Shown here: piece after piece, positions 33,949-43,743 of the stretch
How the letters are laid out: every line of letters begins with the position of its first letter
Position numbering within the stretch: the stretch's first letter is position 1
DNA from: Ruminococcus sp.
Lineage (GTDB): Bacteria; Bacillota; Clostridia; Oscillospirales; Ruminococcaceae
Assembly: GCA_021199375.1 (NCBI GenBank)
Contig: JAJQIB010000030.1
Coordinates: 1-64,000, forward strand
Direction of reading: 5' to 3'
Length of the DNA: 64,000 bases
Made by a program: the position numbers and the translations under genes
Notes under the pieces: model-generated
Database searches by the model: none
The model's input: the letters and a program-made list of their open reading frames with translations, nothing else
Told to the model about the DNA's origin: nothing

Positions 33949-35070
33949 TCATTCCTTCCTCATTAAAAAATCCGCAACACGCTTTGTGCTTTTGCCATCA
34001 CATGCGGACATATATTCTTTTGTAAATTCACTGTATCTGCCAGCCTTAAAGCCTTGATACTCCGATTTGACCACATCTAAAAGACGCTCCTTATCTGTTA
34101 CAATCGGACATGGTATATCTTTTTTAAAATCAAGATAAAAATCCCTCTTTTTGATATAATCATTAAGATCCGGACACCACAAAAGCATAGGCTTATCAAG
34201 AAGAGCATATTCAAAAATTATAGATGAATAGTCGGTGATGAGCATATCAGCACATACCAAAAGCTCAGCGGTGTTAAGCTCACTGAGCGAAAGCTCTCCG
34301 TTTCTGACTCTGGGGTGCATTCTTACGGCAATATACCAATCGTCACCAAGCTCGCTTTTAAGCTCATGAATCTCCCTTTCGCCCACACTATAGGCATGAG
34401 AGGCATCTCCTCTAAAGGTTGGAGCGTACAGCAGCAGCTTTTTACCCTTCGTTTCGGGAAATTTAGCATAGAGCTTCTCACGGCTCGCCTGCTTAAAATC
34501 CTCATCAAAAAAGACATCTGTTCTGCAAACTCCCGTTGCCTTAGCTATGCCTTTTTTTAACGCAAAAGCCTGCTCAAACACATCCTCACAAGCCTTTGAG
34601 CTTACCGATACAAGATCTATATTCTTAGATACGCTTCCCTTGTAGCTCTTTGGTATATCATCAGTTGTTGAATACCCGAATTTCTTTAGCACACCGCATG
34701 AATGCCAAAGCTGAACCACTAAGGTTTGCTCACGCTTTTTACAGGCATGTGCGGGAACGAAGTAGTTACAGATTACAAGTCCTCCTGCGACAGCATAGCG
34801 CATCATAAATCTGCACATAAACTTAAGCATCCCTGCAAATCCTGTGCTCGAAAAATCACAGCACCAAGCCTCACACCTTATTCCTCTGAGCCTAAGCTCA
34901 TCATACAAGGCTGTCATGCTCTCAGGCAGGCTATCGCTGTTCGAGTCAGCAAATAGTACAAGCTTTTTGTCTACATTTCCACGCTTGCCAATATTATAGC
35001 AAAGCGGCAGCAGAGTTTTTTGAAGCAAAAGCTTGAGATATTGCTTAACATCACTTTTTTTATCAGTCAT
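33949..35070 (-). CDS. CDP-glycerol glycerophosphotransferase family protein (TagB/TagF-like)
   Basis: A 373-residue glycerophosphotransferase-family enzyme that adds polyol-phosphate units to an undecaprenyl-linked acceptor at the inner membrane face. The GT-B C-terminal motifs are clear: LLYAPTFRGD (about 200) and ADMLITDYSSIIFEYALLDKP (about 272-292). The N-terminal membrane-binding part is short, closer to TagB than to TagF. GAAGGTAAGAG lies upstream. It sits between the GT2 gene and the export permease; the polymer may be a teichoic acid or a polyol-phosphate-decorated capsule. Confidence 0.88.
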   Translation of the reverse strand: MTDKKSDVKQYLKLLLQKTLLPLCYNIGKRGNVDKKLVLFADSNSDSLPESMTALYDELRLRGIRCEAWCCDFSSTGFAGMLKFMCRFMMRYAVAGGLVICNYFVPAHACKKREQTLVVQLWHSCGVLKKFGYSTTDDIPKSYKGSVSKNIDLVSVSSKACEDVFEQAFALKKGIAKATGVCRTDVFFDEDFKQASREKLYAKFPETKGKKLLLYAPTFRGDASHAYSVGEREIHELKSELGDDWYIAVRMHPRVRNGELSLSELNTAELLVCADMLITDYSSIIFEYALLDKPMLLWCPDLNDYIKKRDFYLDFKKDIPCPIVTDKERLLDVVKSEYQGFKAGRYSEFTKEYMSACDGKSTKRVADFLMRKE

Positions 35071-35080
35071 TTCCAGTCTC

Positions 35081-35917
35081 TTACCTTCTCAAAAACTTCT
35101 TATAAAGCTTACCTGTAAGCGACTTTGGCAGTATAAACAGAGCCACCTGAGCCGCACATGGAATTAAAAAATCCAAAAAGGATGAATATCCTGAGCGAAA
35201 AATACGCCATCTTACTGATATAAACGAACGTGTGTTGTGGGCATTTCTTCGCCTTGAAAGGTTATCATCTGTCACACGATATTTAACCAGCACCTGAGGA
35301 ATATTCTCGCCAACAGCACCGCTTTTGAGCATACGAACCACAAAGTCATAATCCTCGCATCTCTTGTCGCTTCCGTAACCGCCCGCCTTAAGCGCCGCTT
35401 GCTTCTTATAAACCAGCGTTTGATTATTAAACGGGTTTCTTCTGCGTGAGAATTTAAGTATCTCCTCATGTGTTACCGGCGTTCGCTTTATGGCAATCTC
35501 TTCACCGGTATCTGAGTTAAACTCCTCAATATACGCCCCACACATATCAAGACTCGGATTTTTAACAAAGGATTCTAGCTGAACCTCGCATCTGTTATTA
35601 AGCGCAATATCATCCGAATCCATCTTCACGATATAGTCAGTCCTTGCCGCCTTAATTGCGGCATTTGCACACTGACCAACACCACAGCCCTGTTCCATTC
35701 TTAAGACTCTGAACACGCTCGGATATTTCCTTTCGTATTCAGCTATAACCTCATCTAGGGCTTGTCCAAGCCTTCCATCACAGACTAAAATAAGCTCCTC
35801 ACACGGGTGAGTTTGTGTCAGCATGCTGTCAAGACTTTGACGCAAAAAGTGTGCCTTTTCGCCGCTATAGACCGACATTGCAACTGTATATTCAGGCAGT
35901 GACCCTTTTTGCGACAT
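35081..35917 (-). CDS. Glycosyltransferase family 2
   Basis: A 278-residue GT2 enzyme: TVAMSVYSGEKAHFLRQSLD nucleotide-sugar binding start, VKMDSDDIALNNRCE (DxD-type metal motif, near 90), and RCEDYDFVVRML (acceptor-side ED motif). The C terminus carries a weak hydrophobic anchor. The frame opens six codons earlier, but GGGAGGG lies 6 bases before the Met at 35917. First gene of the surface-polymer operon; its leader begins with a remnant of the structured repeat. Confidence 0.9.
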   Translation of the reverse strand: MSQKGSLPEYTVAMSVYSGEKAHFLRQSLDSMLTQTHPCEELILVCDGRLGQALDEVIAEYERKYPSVFRVLRMEQGCGVGQCANAAIKAARTDYIVKMDSDDIALNNRCEVQLESFVKNPSLDMCGAYIEEFNSDTGEEIAIKRTPVTHEEILKFSRRRNPFNNQTLVYKKQAALKAGGYGSDKRCEDYDFVVRMLKSGAVGENIPQVLVKYRVTDDNLSRRRNAHNTRSFISVRWRIFRSGYSSFLDFLIPCAAQVALFILPKSLTGKLYKKFLRR

Positions 35918-35949
35918 AAAAATCCCTCCCGGCAAAAGCCAATGATTTA

Positions 35950-35968
35950 GACATCATTCTTTATTATA
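35950..35968 (+). repeat. Right-end remnant of the dispersed repeat, copy H
   Basis: AGACATCATTCTTTATTATA matches the last 20 bases of the full copies (GGACATCATTCATTTATTATA) with little else preserved. It forms the -10 region of the promoter of the GT2-TagB/F-TagGH operon. Confidence 0.55.
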
Positions 35969-35991
35969 CTACACATTATTATGAAAATCAA
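35963..35991 (-). promoter_or_regulatory. Promoter of the surface-polymer operon
   Basis: Minus-strand TTGATT (35986-35991), 17-bp spacer, TATAAT (35963-35968). The -10 coincides with the end of repeat remnant H. Confidence 0.75.
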
Positions 35992-36057
35992 TATAAATTT
36001 TATACAAAGAAAGTGCGATATTTTGGCGTTTATATAAAGAAATTTACAAAAGTAAGA

Positions 36058-36090
36058 CAAAAAGGCGACTGCCGTCATTAAGCAGTCGCT
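36058..36090 (-). terminator. Terminator of the DUF1015-epimerase-PHP-GH5-DUF6774 operon
   Basis: Perfect 8-bp stem GCGACTGC/GCAGTCGC (36065-36072 and 36082-36089) followed on the minus strand by CTTTTTG, directly after the small gene's stop codon. Confidence 0.92.
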
Positions 36091-36091
36091 C

Positions 36092-36268
36092 TTATTGCAG
36101 ATACTTAGCCGAAGTGTCGCTGCTCGGACGTGATACAGCTATCGTTGCAAGCGTATCACCAAGCTGCGTAAAAACTGCGGCAGCTACTTCAAGCTCGCTA
36201 TCATTTAACGATGCCGCAATTGCATTTGCAATAGCTGTCACTGCGGCTGTTAGCTCACAAGGGTTCAT
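36092..36268 (-). CDS. Small DUF6774-like protein
   Basis: A 58-residue small protein: MNPCELTAAVTAIANAIAAS, then NDSELEVAAAVFTQLGDTLATIAVSR. The CELTAxVTAxANAI and FTQLGDTLATIA patterns match the DUF6774 family of small clostridial proteins as I recall it. Function unknown; the composition suggests a membrane-associated amphipathic helix pair. GAGGCGA lies 6 bases before the ATG at 36268. It is 50 bp downstream of the GH5 lipoprotein gene and ends just before a terminator, so it is the last gene of that operon. Confidence 0.75.
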   Translation of the reverse strand: MNPCELTAAVTAIANAIAASLNDSELEVAAAVFTQLGDTLATIAVSRPSSDTSAKYLQ

Positions 36269-36318
36269 ATTTCTCGCCTCTTGTCAGCTTATGCGCCTAC
36301 TCGCCTTTATGTTACAAA

Positions 36319-37497
36319 TCACACCTTCGGTGCAGATTCTATAAGTGCGTCAACAAGCTCCTGGAATCTCCACTCAGGAACAATGCTCCTATCCATAAGT
36401 CCGAAGTTTTCTCCGCTTCCGACAACAGCGTTGTTGTCCCACCAAACCATTGGCACACCATACTCTGTTCCCTTGCTGACATAATATTCAGCACAAGCTA
36501 TTCTATCCTCAAGATTGTCCTTATTTACTGTACCAAACTCACCTATAATTACAGGAATTTCATTCTGTAAAAACAGCTCATCAAGGTTAATAAACAGATT
36601 GTCAATCTCGCTTGTGTTGTTTTCATCCCACTCACTTGTACCGGCAGTGTCTAGCGCCAAGGAATATGGGAGATATGCGTGTACTGAAACTATAACCTTG
36701 TCGTCATCCTCAGGCAGCCATACCTCCTCAAGGCAGTTTCTGCTTGATGATGCCGCATAGCCTGTAAGCATTAGATGACGCTTTGCGTTGTTTCCTCCAC
36801 TGTTTCTTACAGTGTTGTAAAACGCCTCTGCATATTCGGCAACTATTGCTCGGCTCTCATCATCTCCGCCGGTCCATTCTATAGCGGTTTCTCTGCATCT
36901 CGGCTCGTTTAATCCTTCAAAGATAAGATGCTCATCATAGCCCTTAAACTCCTCAGCAATCTGACTCCAGAGTGCCGTTAGCTGCTCTATATCCTGCTCC
37001 TTGTTTTCCTCAGTCGGAAAATACCACTCCTCATGATGAGTGTTTAGTATTACGAACATTCCATTGTCAATGCCGTAGTCAACAATCTCGTGAACTCTTG
37101 CCATCCATTCCTCATCAACATTATAGTCCTCATCCATATGCTCTCCCCACGATACGGGGACTCTAAACACGTTAAATCCCGTGTCCGCTAAAAGCTCAAT
37201 CATAGCCTCAGATGTCTTATCCGACTGCCACGATGTTTCAGCGTCAAGCGTTGAATTTCCTGTCGCATCCATAGTGTTTCCAAGATTCCAGCCTATCGTC
37301 ATCTCCTGCACCAGCTCCCATGACGATATATCACGAATCTCCATGTTCACTTCTTCTTTTTCCTCTACCTCTGCTTCACTCTCGGTAGCTTCTGTCGAAT
37401 CAGTCTCGCTTGAATTGTCCGAGTCGCCGCAAGCGGTCATAATAGCAAAACACATAGTCGCAGCAGTAAAAGCCGCTGCCAATTTTTTTAGTTTCAT
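36319..37497 (-). CDS. GH5 endoglucanase-type lipoprotein
   Basis: A 392-residue surface lipoprotein with signal peptide and lipobox MTACG (Cys 23), a 30-residue Ser/Glu-rich spacer, then a GH5 (beta/alpha)8 domain: GWNLGNTMDA, FRVPVSWGEH, GLNEPR with the acid/base Glu (about 198) and IIGEFG with the nucleophile Glu (about 319). This is the cellulase/mannanase family; GWNLGNTMDA is typical of subfamily 4 enzymes. No carbohydrate-binding module or dockerin, so it is cell-anchored through lipid rather than cellulosome-borne. GGAGGAAATCTAA lies before the ATG. Confidence 0.93.
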   Translation of the reverse strand: MKLKKLAAAFTAATMCFAIMTACGDSDNSSETDSTEATESEAEVEEKEEVNMEIRDISSWELVQEMTIGWNLGNTMDATGNSTLDAETSWQSDKTSEAMIELLADTGFNVFRVPVSWGEHMDEDYNVDEEWMARVHEIVDYGIDNGMFVILNTHHEEWYFPTEENKEQDIEQLTALWSQIAEEFKGYDEHLIFEGLNEPRCRETAIEWTGGDDESRAIVAEYAEAFYNTVRNSGGNNAKRHLMLTGYAASSSRNCLEEVWLPEDDDKVIVSVHAYLPYSLALDTAGTSEWDENNTSEIDNLFINLDELFLQNEIPVIIGEFGTVNKDNLEDRIACAEYYVSKGTEYGVPMVWWDNNAVVGSGENFGLMDRSIVPEWRFQELVDALIESAPKV

Positions 37498-37522
37498 TTA
37501 GATTTCCTCCATTAATATAATG

Positions 37523-38212
37523 TCACTTGTATTTGTCGGGAACAACAAGTCCCGCTATTTTGTTATTTTTTACTGCATCCACATATTGCGAGATATCCTT
37601 TATCTCATAGTCGGTTTCAATTCCGAAAAATCTGTCGCCACCTACATGGTGACAGTCACTTCCAGCAGTCGGGGTAAGATGATACTGCTCAGCATACCAC
37701 TTAGCTCGATCATTCCACTCCTTCCTTGCATTTCCAGCATTATAAATCTCAACACCATCACAATGCCAGGGTAAAAGCTTTATGTCAAAGATATACCAGT
37801 CTGCCTCTCTAAATGGATGAGCGTGAACTATTGCTCCGCCATTTTGGTGAACTCGATCACAAAACTGATGAACCGAAATTTCCATAAGGTCAGGATTGTC
37901 AAGCAGCCACTGCTTGTCTATTCCGTATGCTAAAAAGTCGGCACCCTTCCAAGCATATTCCAGTCCAAACAGCACATTTAAGCCTATCTTATCACCATAT
38001 TCCTTTGCATTTTCATAGCCCTTGCAAAAAAGCTCAATTCGCTCCTCCCAGCTTAGCCATTTTTCTACTGTGGTGTTTCCGTTAAAGAAATGGTCGGTAA
38101 TGATTATCGTGCTGTATCCTAATTCCTTATACTGCTTTGCCTGCTGTGCTCCCGTTGCCGAGGCACAAGCCGAGCATTCAGCTGTGTGCATATGTGTTTC
38201 TGTCTTAAACAT
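37523..38212 (-). CDS. PHP-domain phosphoesterase-type protein
   Basis: A 229-residue PHP protein with the metal-binding motifs TETHMHTAECS (residues 4-14), STIIITDHFF, GGAIVHAHPFR and TAGSDCHHVGG. Family members are histidinol phosphatases, polymerase-associated exonucleases and others; this one is short and alone, so the substrate is unknown. The open frame begins with a TTG one codon earlier; the ATG at 38212 has AAAGGGG about 10 bases away and overlaps the epimerase stop by 8 bp. Its place in a sugar operon suggests a sugar-phosphate substrate, by inference. Confidence 0.85.
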   Translation of the reverse strand: MFKTETHMHTAECSACASATGAQQAKQYKELGYSTIIITDHFFNGNTTVEKWLSWEERIELFCKGYENAKEYGDKIGLNVLFGLEYAWKGADFLAYGIDKQWLLDNPDLMEISVHQFCDRVHQNGGAIVHAHPFREADWYIFDIKLLPWHCDGVEIYNAGNARKEWNDRAKWYAEQYHLTPTAGSDCHHVGGDRFFGIETDYEIKDISQYVDAVKNNKIAGLVVPDKYK

Positions 38213-39383
38213 CAAAATCTATACCCCTTTTTATTAGCTCAAGACACATTCTGCCATTGTGATACGGGCATTTCCATGGTCCCGTTTCCTCCTTGTAGTC
38301 ATGAGGCTTGTCATCACTTGACAGCTCACTGTACCACTCGCCGCCCTCACGATTATCTATTACATTACTCTTAATGTAGCTCCAAATTCCTGCTGCAAGG
38401 TCTAAAAACCTTTCATCGCCGCTATGCTGATAAGCGTTTATAAAGCCTACCACACCCTCAGCCTGAACCCACCAAACACGGGTCTTATTAATTTTATCAT
38501 TCTCGCGCTCGTTGTTAAGTGCGCCATTTTCATCTACCGCAATATTTGCAATATTTTCAGCAAGGCGCAAATCCAGTGCATTAAACCTCTTTGTAAGCAC
38601 ATCATCTCCAAGCATCTCGACAGCTCTATCGGTAAGCCAGCTTGCCTCTATGTCGTGACCATACGAATGTATATCACCTATTACGTCAAATTTCTCGTCA
38701 AAAAATACCTTTAACGCATCATTGTCATAGTCATAAATCTTATCCTCGACAATATTTAGCTGATACTTAAGCCTGTCAGCCACACGCTCTGAGCGGTTTG
38801 CTCTATAAAGCTCAGTGTACGCCTCGATCAGGTGAAGCACCGAATTCATCGTCTTTTGTGCCTGAAGTCCGTTTTCTGAAAGTGCATCATTGTCTGCAAT
38901 TTTCCAATCTCTTGTAAACGCCTCACGGCAGCCATATTCATCCGGAGTTTTATTCTCTATATCGTCAAAAAGACGCTCTGCTAGATGGAGTGCCTCATCA
39001 CATCCTGTGGCATTGTAATATGCACTAAGTGCATAAACTGCAAAGGCAATGTTATAGGTATGCTTCATATCATCCTTCACCCTGCCGTCATAGGTCGTCA
39101 TCCAATAAACTCCGCCAAGGTCGTAATCTATACAGTGATTTTTCACATACTCGTATGCGTGGTCAGCAAGGGCACGATATTCCTCATCTCCCAAAACCTC
39201 ATAGCAGGTCGAGAAAAACCAAAGTATTCTCGAATGCAAAATTACACCCTTATCCGCCTTCTTGTCAACCACAAGGTCAAATCCCTTGTAGCCATAAAAG
39301 CCGCCAAGCTCCTCATCCTTAAGTGCCTTCCAATAAGGTATTATATGCTCAGTAAGCTCTTTTCTAACCTGTGAAATTATCAT
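38205..39383 (-). CDS. Cellobiose 2-epimerase-type AGE family enzyme
   Basis: A 392-residue (alpha/alpha)6-barrel enzyme of the N-acylglucosamine 2-epimerase superfamily. HSRILWFFSTCYEVLG, KHTYNIAFAVYALSAYYNATG, HSYGHDIEASWLT and WWVQAEGVVGFINAYQ hold the conserved His and Glu/Trp residues, and the sequence looks like Ruminococcus cellobiose 2-epimerases, which turn cellobiose or mannobiose into Glc-Man or Man-Glc. GGGAGTG precedes the ATG at 39383; an earlier GTG is rejected. It lies with GH5 downstream and DUF1015 upstream, consistent with beta-mannan or cello-oligosaccharide use. Confidence 0.9.
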   Translation of the reverse strand: MIISQVRKELTEHIIPYWKALKDEELGGFYGYKGFDLVVDKKADKGVILHSRILWFFSTCYEVLGDEEYRALADHAYEYVKNHCIDYDLGGVYWMTTYDGRVKDDMKHTYNIAFAVYALSAYYNATGCDEALHLAERLFDDIENKTPDEYGCREAFTRDWKIADNDALSENGLQAQKTMNSVLHLIEAYTELYRANRSERVADRLKYQLNIVEDKIYDYDNDALKVFFDEKFDVIGDIHSYGHDIEASWLTDRAVEMLGDDVLTKRFNALDLRLAENIANIAVDENGALNNERENDKINKTRVWWVQAEGVVGFINAYQHSGDERFLDLAAGIWSYIKSNVIDNREGGEWYSELSSDDKPHDYKEETGPWKCPYHNGRMCLELIKRGIDFDV

Positions 39384-39395
39384 TTTTGTCACTCC

Positions 39396-40655
39396 CTACT
39401 TAATTTTCCTAGCCTCTATGTAGTAGCGTTTATCCTTTGCATGTCCCATCGAAAAGGTCTTTCTCGGTAAAGCTCCATCTGCTATTACTGTTGGAAAAAG
39501 CTCTGACTTTTCCATGTCGGGCAAGATAAATCCCAATGTGTCACCCTGAGCTAGCCTTCTAACCGTTTCCTCTCCGTGGATATAATCTACCTTGCCGCCA
39601 AATTTTGATGTGTAGTCGCCAAGGAAGCTCTGCAATGAACCTACCGCAAGCTTAGAGGACGGATTTGATATAAAGTATTCCTTCTGCTCACCATCATTTA
39701 CAATAGTAATTCTCTGCTCACCATTGCCATCCTCGTTAAGTCCAAGCGTATCGGTAAGCTTCTCTATAAAATCTGCCTTGTCAATATCTGTAACAATTCG
39801 GTGAATAGCCTCGAAGTTAAGCGCAGGCGAATGCAGATTTACAATCTCAGCAAGCGCATATCTAGCAGGATGGTTTGAATAATCCTTGTCGGGATTTTGT
39901 GCCTTTAGCTTTTCATAAGCCGCCTTAGCAGTAGCAAGCGAGTGATTTCCATCACCCATAGCATAAACAAGCGGCTGTGCATCGCTAAGTCCATATCTCT
40001 CGTTAAAGCTGTCTTTATCTGCAAGAGCATCTAAAGCATCAAAAATCCTCTGCTTATCACTTTTATCGACAAGCCAGCCCTCAACCTTGCCGCCGCCCAG
40101 CATAAGCTCAAACGAATAGAGCTTTTTCATATCGTCCTTTTTTGCCGCAAGCGGTTCAATAGCCGTTTTCATTACATCGTCTATAAGTATCATAATGTGA
40201 GGCAGTTCGATAGGCGCATCCTCACGCACCTTTAATCTCGGCGGAATACGCTCAGGAACGGTTGCTTCAGTTGCCCTCACCTGTGAGGTTGAGCCCACGC
40301 TGTAATCGTACTGCTCAAGGTCAATTGTTCCAACAATTCCCGCTCTTATAATTCCATCCGTCTGTGTGCGCTCAACGTATATAAGCGCATCTTTATATTC
40401 CTCAAAAACATCGCTATCAAGATAGCCATACATATTTGCAGTTATCTTTGCTATACGCTTTTCACAGTCAGGCTTATCAAGGTAAACCTCCGGCAGAATG
40501 AGATCTAGTGTAGTCACGCAATCTCCTGCAGCCCTTCTCGCCTCATCCCAATACTCAGGCTCAGAGGTGAACTGATCACAAGCTATACACGCCCATTTTG
40601 TAAAATCCACGTCCTGCGGCAAAAGAATATCCGCAGTACCAAAAGCAGTTGACAT
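39396..40655 (-). CDS. DUF1015 family protein
   Basis: A 419-residue cytosolic protein of the DUF1015 family, begins MSTAFGTADILLPQDVDFTK and contains WACIACDQFTSEPEYWDEA and VYAMGDGNHSLATAKAAYE. This family is often linked to serine metabolism genes in clostridia, but its biochemistry is unknown. The frame opens 52 codons upstream inside the secA terminator; the Met at 40655 has AAAGGGGAAG about 9 bases ahead and is used. First gene of the operon ending with DUF6774; no separate promoter was seen, so some read-through past the secA terminator is possible. Confidence 0.88.
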   Translation of the reverse strand: MSTAFGTADILLPQDVDFTKWACIACDQFTSEPEYWDEARRAAGDCVTTLDLILPEVYLDKPDCEKRIAKITANMYGYLDSDVFEEYKDALIYVERTQTDGIIRAGIVGTIDLEQYDYSVGSTSQVRATEATVPERIPPRLKVREDAPIELPHIMILIDDVMKTAIEPLAAKKDDMKKLYSFELMLGGGKVEGWLVDKSDKQRIFDALDALADKDSFNERYGLSDAQPLVYAMGDGNHSLATAKAAYEKLKAQNPDKDYSNHPARYALAEIVNLHSPALNFEAIHRIVTDIDKADFIEKLTDTLGLNEDGNGEQRITIVNDGEQKEYFISNPSSKLAVGSLQSFLGDYTSKFGGKVDYIHGEETVRRLAQGDTLGFILPDMEKSELFPTVIADGALPRKTFSMGHAKDKRYYIEARKIK

Positions 40656-40671
40656 AAATTTCTTCCCCTTT

Positions 40672-40706
40672 AAAAAGCACCGACGGCATTTTGCCTCCGT
40701 CGGCGC
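40672..40706 (-). terminator. Terminator after secA
   Basis: Stem GCACCGACGG (40677-40686) with CCGTCGGCGC (40697-40706), one mismatch-type pair, followed on the minus strand by TTTTTA. It ends only about 17 bp before the DUF1015 start codon. Confidence 0.88.
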
Positions 40707-40722
40707 CCTCATATTACTTAGA

Positions 40723-43473
40723 TTATTCAGAATCAGATGCGTTTGCCGTAGCGTTAGGTGCTCCGCAACACTTTTTGTACTTCTTACCACTTCCACAAGG
40801 ACAAGGATCATTAGGCCCTATCTTCTTGCCCGAACGCTTTGCGGTAAAGCCCTTGTTTGAGGAGTTGGCCTTGAACACCTGCTCACGCTTAGGAGCAGTC
40901 TGCTTTTTAACCTGTATAGTAAACAGCGTTCTTACCGTATCCTCTTGAATTGAGTCAACCATAGCGTCAAACATATCGAAGCCTTCCATACGATACTCGA
41001 CTACCGGGTTCTTCTGTCCGTATGAACGAAGTCCGATACCACGCTTTAGCTGATCCATATCGTCAATGTGAGCCATCCACTTCTGGTCTACAATCTTTAG
41101 CAGTACTACACGCTCGATTTCACGAAGAAGCTCTGTGCCGAGATCCTCCTCACGCTTTGCATAAATCTTTGACGCACGCTCGGTAAGCTGATCTATAATA
41201 TCCTGCTTGCTCGTTGTATCAAGCTCTTCTGGAGTAAAGTCGAAATCCGTCTCAACTGTAATAAGTCCCATAAGGTGATCCTTAAGTCCTTCAAGATTCC
41301 AGTCGTCATGAACTTCATCATCAAGCAGATACATGTTTACGCTGTTTTCAATAAACGAATTTATCATATTGACAATGCTTTCATGAATATCCTCGCCATT
41401 AAGAACCTGCTGGCGCTGACCATAGATGATCTCACGCTGGGTATTCATTACATCGTCATAGTTTAGTACGTTCTTTCTGATGTTAAAGTTTCTGCCCTCA
41501 ATCTTCTTCTGTGATGACTCAATAATATTTGTTAGCATTCTCGACTGAATAGGCATATCCTCATCTACCTTTAGCGAATCCATCATGCCGGTAACCTTAT
41601 CTCCGCCGAACAATCTCATGAGGTCATCTTCAAGGGATAGGAAGAATTGGCTCTCGCCGGGATCTCCCTGACGACCCGAACGTCCTCTTAGCTGGTTATC
41701 TATACGTCTTGCTTCGTGACGCTCAGTACCTATAATAAATAGTCCTCCTGCCTCACGAACCTCCTCAGCCTTCTGCTCAACCTCAGCATCATACTTCTTG
41801 CGATATTCCTTATACTTTGCTCTCGCCTCAAGTACAGCTTCATCCTCTGTTTCGCTAAAGCCTGTCGCCTCTACGATTACATCCTCTTCATAGTCTAGCT
41901 TTCTTAACTCCTCGGTTGCCAAAAATTCAGCATTTCCTCCGAGCAAAATATCCGTACCACGTCCTGCCATATTAGTTGCAATGGTAACAGCTCCAAACTT
42001 ACCCGCCTGAGCTACAATCTTCGCTTCCTTCTCGTGATACTTAGCATTAAGCACCTGATGCTTAACACCCTTATTCTTGAGCAATCTTGAAAGATGCTCA
42101 CTCTTTTCAACCGATACTGTACCTACAAGCACCGGCTGTCCCTTTTTATTGCACTCGATAATCTTGTCAATTACTGCATTATACTTAGCCTTTTCGGTCT
42201 TATAGATTACATCGGAATGATCTTTTCTTATTACAGGCTTGTTGGTGGGAACCTCGATAACGTCGAGCTTGTAGATTTCTCTAAACTCGTCCTCCTCAGT
42301 TAGTGCCGTACCAGTCATACCCGATAGCTTTGAATAGAGTCTAAAGTAGTTCTGGAAGGTAATGGTTGCAATAGTCTTAGACTCTCTTGCTACCTTTACG
42401 CCCTCCTTAGCCTCAATTGCCTGATGCAGTCCGTCATTAAAGCGTCTGCCTATCATAATACGTCCAGTAAACTCATCGACAATAAGAACCTCTCCATCCT
42501 TTACAACGTAGTCGGTATCTCTTCTCATTGTGCCGTTTGCTTTAATAGCCTGATTTATGTGGTGTAAAAGCGTCATGTTGTCAGCATCCATAAGGTTTAT
42601 TACATTAAACGCCTTCTCAGCCTTCTTTACACCGCTCTTGGTAAGAGTTGCAGTTCTTGCCTTTTCGTCTATAATGTAGTCGCCGTCTAACAGGTCGTTA
42701 TCCGCCTTATCGTCCATCTCAACTACAGTAACAGGCTTTAGGGTTTTTGCAAATCTGTCGGCAAGCTGATAAAGCTCGGTCGACTCATCGCCCTGTCCTG
42801 AAATGATAAGAGGTGTTCTCGCCTCATCAATAAGAATAGAGTCTACCTCATCGACAATTGCGAAGGCATGCTCACGCTGAACCTTATCCTTTTTATAGAT
42901 TACCATGTTGTCACGCAGATAATCAAATCCAAACTCGTTATTTGTTCCGTATGTAATATCAGCATTGTAAGCCGCCTGCTTTTCAGCCTTGTCCATTCCC
43001 TGAAGAACACAGCCAATGCTCATGCCCAAAAAGCGATAAACCTTGCCCATTTCCTCCGACTGGAATTTTGCCAGATAGTCATTTACGGTAACAACATGCA
43101 CGCCCTTACCGGCAAGTGCATTTGCATATGCTGCAAGACAAGCCACGAGAGTTTTACCCTCACCTGTTTTCATCTCGGCAATTCTGCCTTGATGAAGCAC
43201 AATAGCTCCTATAATCTGTACCGGAAAGGGCTTTTTGCCAAGCACTCTCCATGCGCCCTCACGACATACGGCAAGTGCGTCAGGAAGAATTTCATCCATA
43301 GATGACAGTCCATCAGCAAGAGTATCCTTAAACTTTTGTGTCTGATCTCTAAGCTCGGAATCGGACATCTTCTCATACTTTTCCTCAAGCTCTAAAACCC
43401 TGTTCTTTATAGGCTCTATTCTCTTAAGCTCTTTTTTGGAATAATTCCCAAACAATGCGTTTGATAATCCCAT
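40723..43473 (-). CDS. secA: Preprotein translocase ATPase SecA
   Basis: A 916-residue SecA, the motor that pushes unfolded preproteins through SecYEG. Walker A is MKTGEGKT (about 100-107), Walker B/DEAD-like [15 protein letters not shown], the second ATPase half carries [21 protein letters not shown], and the C-terminal zinc tail is [14 protein letters not shown] (about 892-905). AGGTG precedes the ATG. It has a strong sigma-A promoter and own terminator, so it is a monocistronic gene. Length and motifs normal. Confidence 0.98.
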   Translation of the reverse strand: MGLSNALFGNYSKKELKRIEPIKNRVLELEEKYEKMSDSELRDQTQKFKDTLADGLSSMDEILPDALAVCREGAWRVLGKKPFPVQIIGAIVLHQGRIAEMKTGEGKTLVACLAAYANALAGKGVHVVTVNDYLAKFQSEEMGKVYRFLGMSIGCVLQGMDKAEKQAAYNADITYGTNNEFGFDYLRDNMVIYKKDKVQREHAFAIVDEVDSILIDEARTPLIISGQGDESTELYQLADRFAKTLKPVTVVEMDDKADNDLLDGDYIIDEKARTATLTKSGVKKAEKAFNVINLMDADNMTLLHHINQAIKANGTMRRDTDYVVKDGEVLIVDEFTGRIMIGRRFNDGLHQAIEAKEGVKVARESKTIATITFQNYFRLYSKLSGMTGTALTEEDEFREIYKLDVIEVPTNKPVIRKDHSDVIYKTEKAKYNAVIDKIIECNKKGQPVLVGTVSVEKSEHLSRLLKNKGVKHQVLNAKYHEKEAKIVAQAGKFGAVTIATNMAGRGTDILLGGNAEFLATEELRKLDYEEDVIVEATGFSETEDEAVLEARAKYKEYRKKYDAEVEQKAEEVREAGGLFIIGTERHEARRIDNQLRGRSGRQGDPGESQFFLSLEDDLMRLFGGDKVTGMMDSLKVDEDMPIQSRMLTNIIESSQKKIEGRNFNIRKNVLNYDDVMNTQREIIYGQRQQVLNGEDIHESIVNMINSFIENSVNMYLLDDEVHDDWNLEGLKDHLMGLITVETDFDFTPEELDTTSKQDIIDQLTERASKIYAKREEDLGTELLREIERVVLLKIVDQKWMAHIDDMDQLKRGIGLRSYGQKNPVVEYRMEGFDMFDAMVDSIQEDTVRTLFTIQVKKQTAPKREQVFKANSSNKGFTAKRSGKKIGPNDPCPCGSGKKYKKCCGAPNATANASDSE

Positions 43474-43536
43474 CTTTTTTATTCACCTCATCAATATTTC
43501 AACCCACTGCGGATTAGTTACAAAAATACATTTTAT

Positions 43537-43565
43537 ATTATAGCAAAAAATCTTTCTCTTGTCAA
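43537..43565 (-). promoter_or_regulatory. Promoter for secA
   Basis: Minus-strand TTGACA (43560-43565), 17-bp spacer, TATAAT (43537-43542). Confidence 0.88.
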
Positions 43566-43635
43566 TGCTTTTTTAAAATTTACACCTGTTTGTCACGAAA
43601 AAAAAGTTAAGAGAGAGGTGTAAAGACGCATAGCC

Positions 43636-43673
43636 AAAACCACAGACCCACCGTCTTATCAACAGCGGGTCTG
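43636..43673 (-). terminator. Probable terminator after the SPFH-ribbon-helix-helix pair
   Basis: Arms CAGACCC (43643-43649) and GGGTCTG (43667-43673) followed on the minus strand by GTGGTTTTGG. The T run is short, about 70 bp after the stop at 43744. Confidence 0.5.
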
Positions 43674-43743
43674 CAAAATCTGTGTATACAAATGCACCAA
43701 GCTATCATTCTAAAACCTATAAAATAGCTAAGCCAAAATTACC

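Noticed and set aside
36319..37497. Cellulosomal enzyme
   Set aside because: Neither GH5 protein has a dockerin; one is a lipoprotein and the other membrane-anchored.
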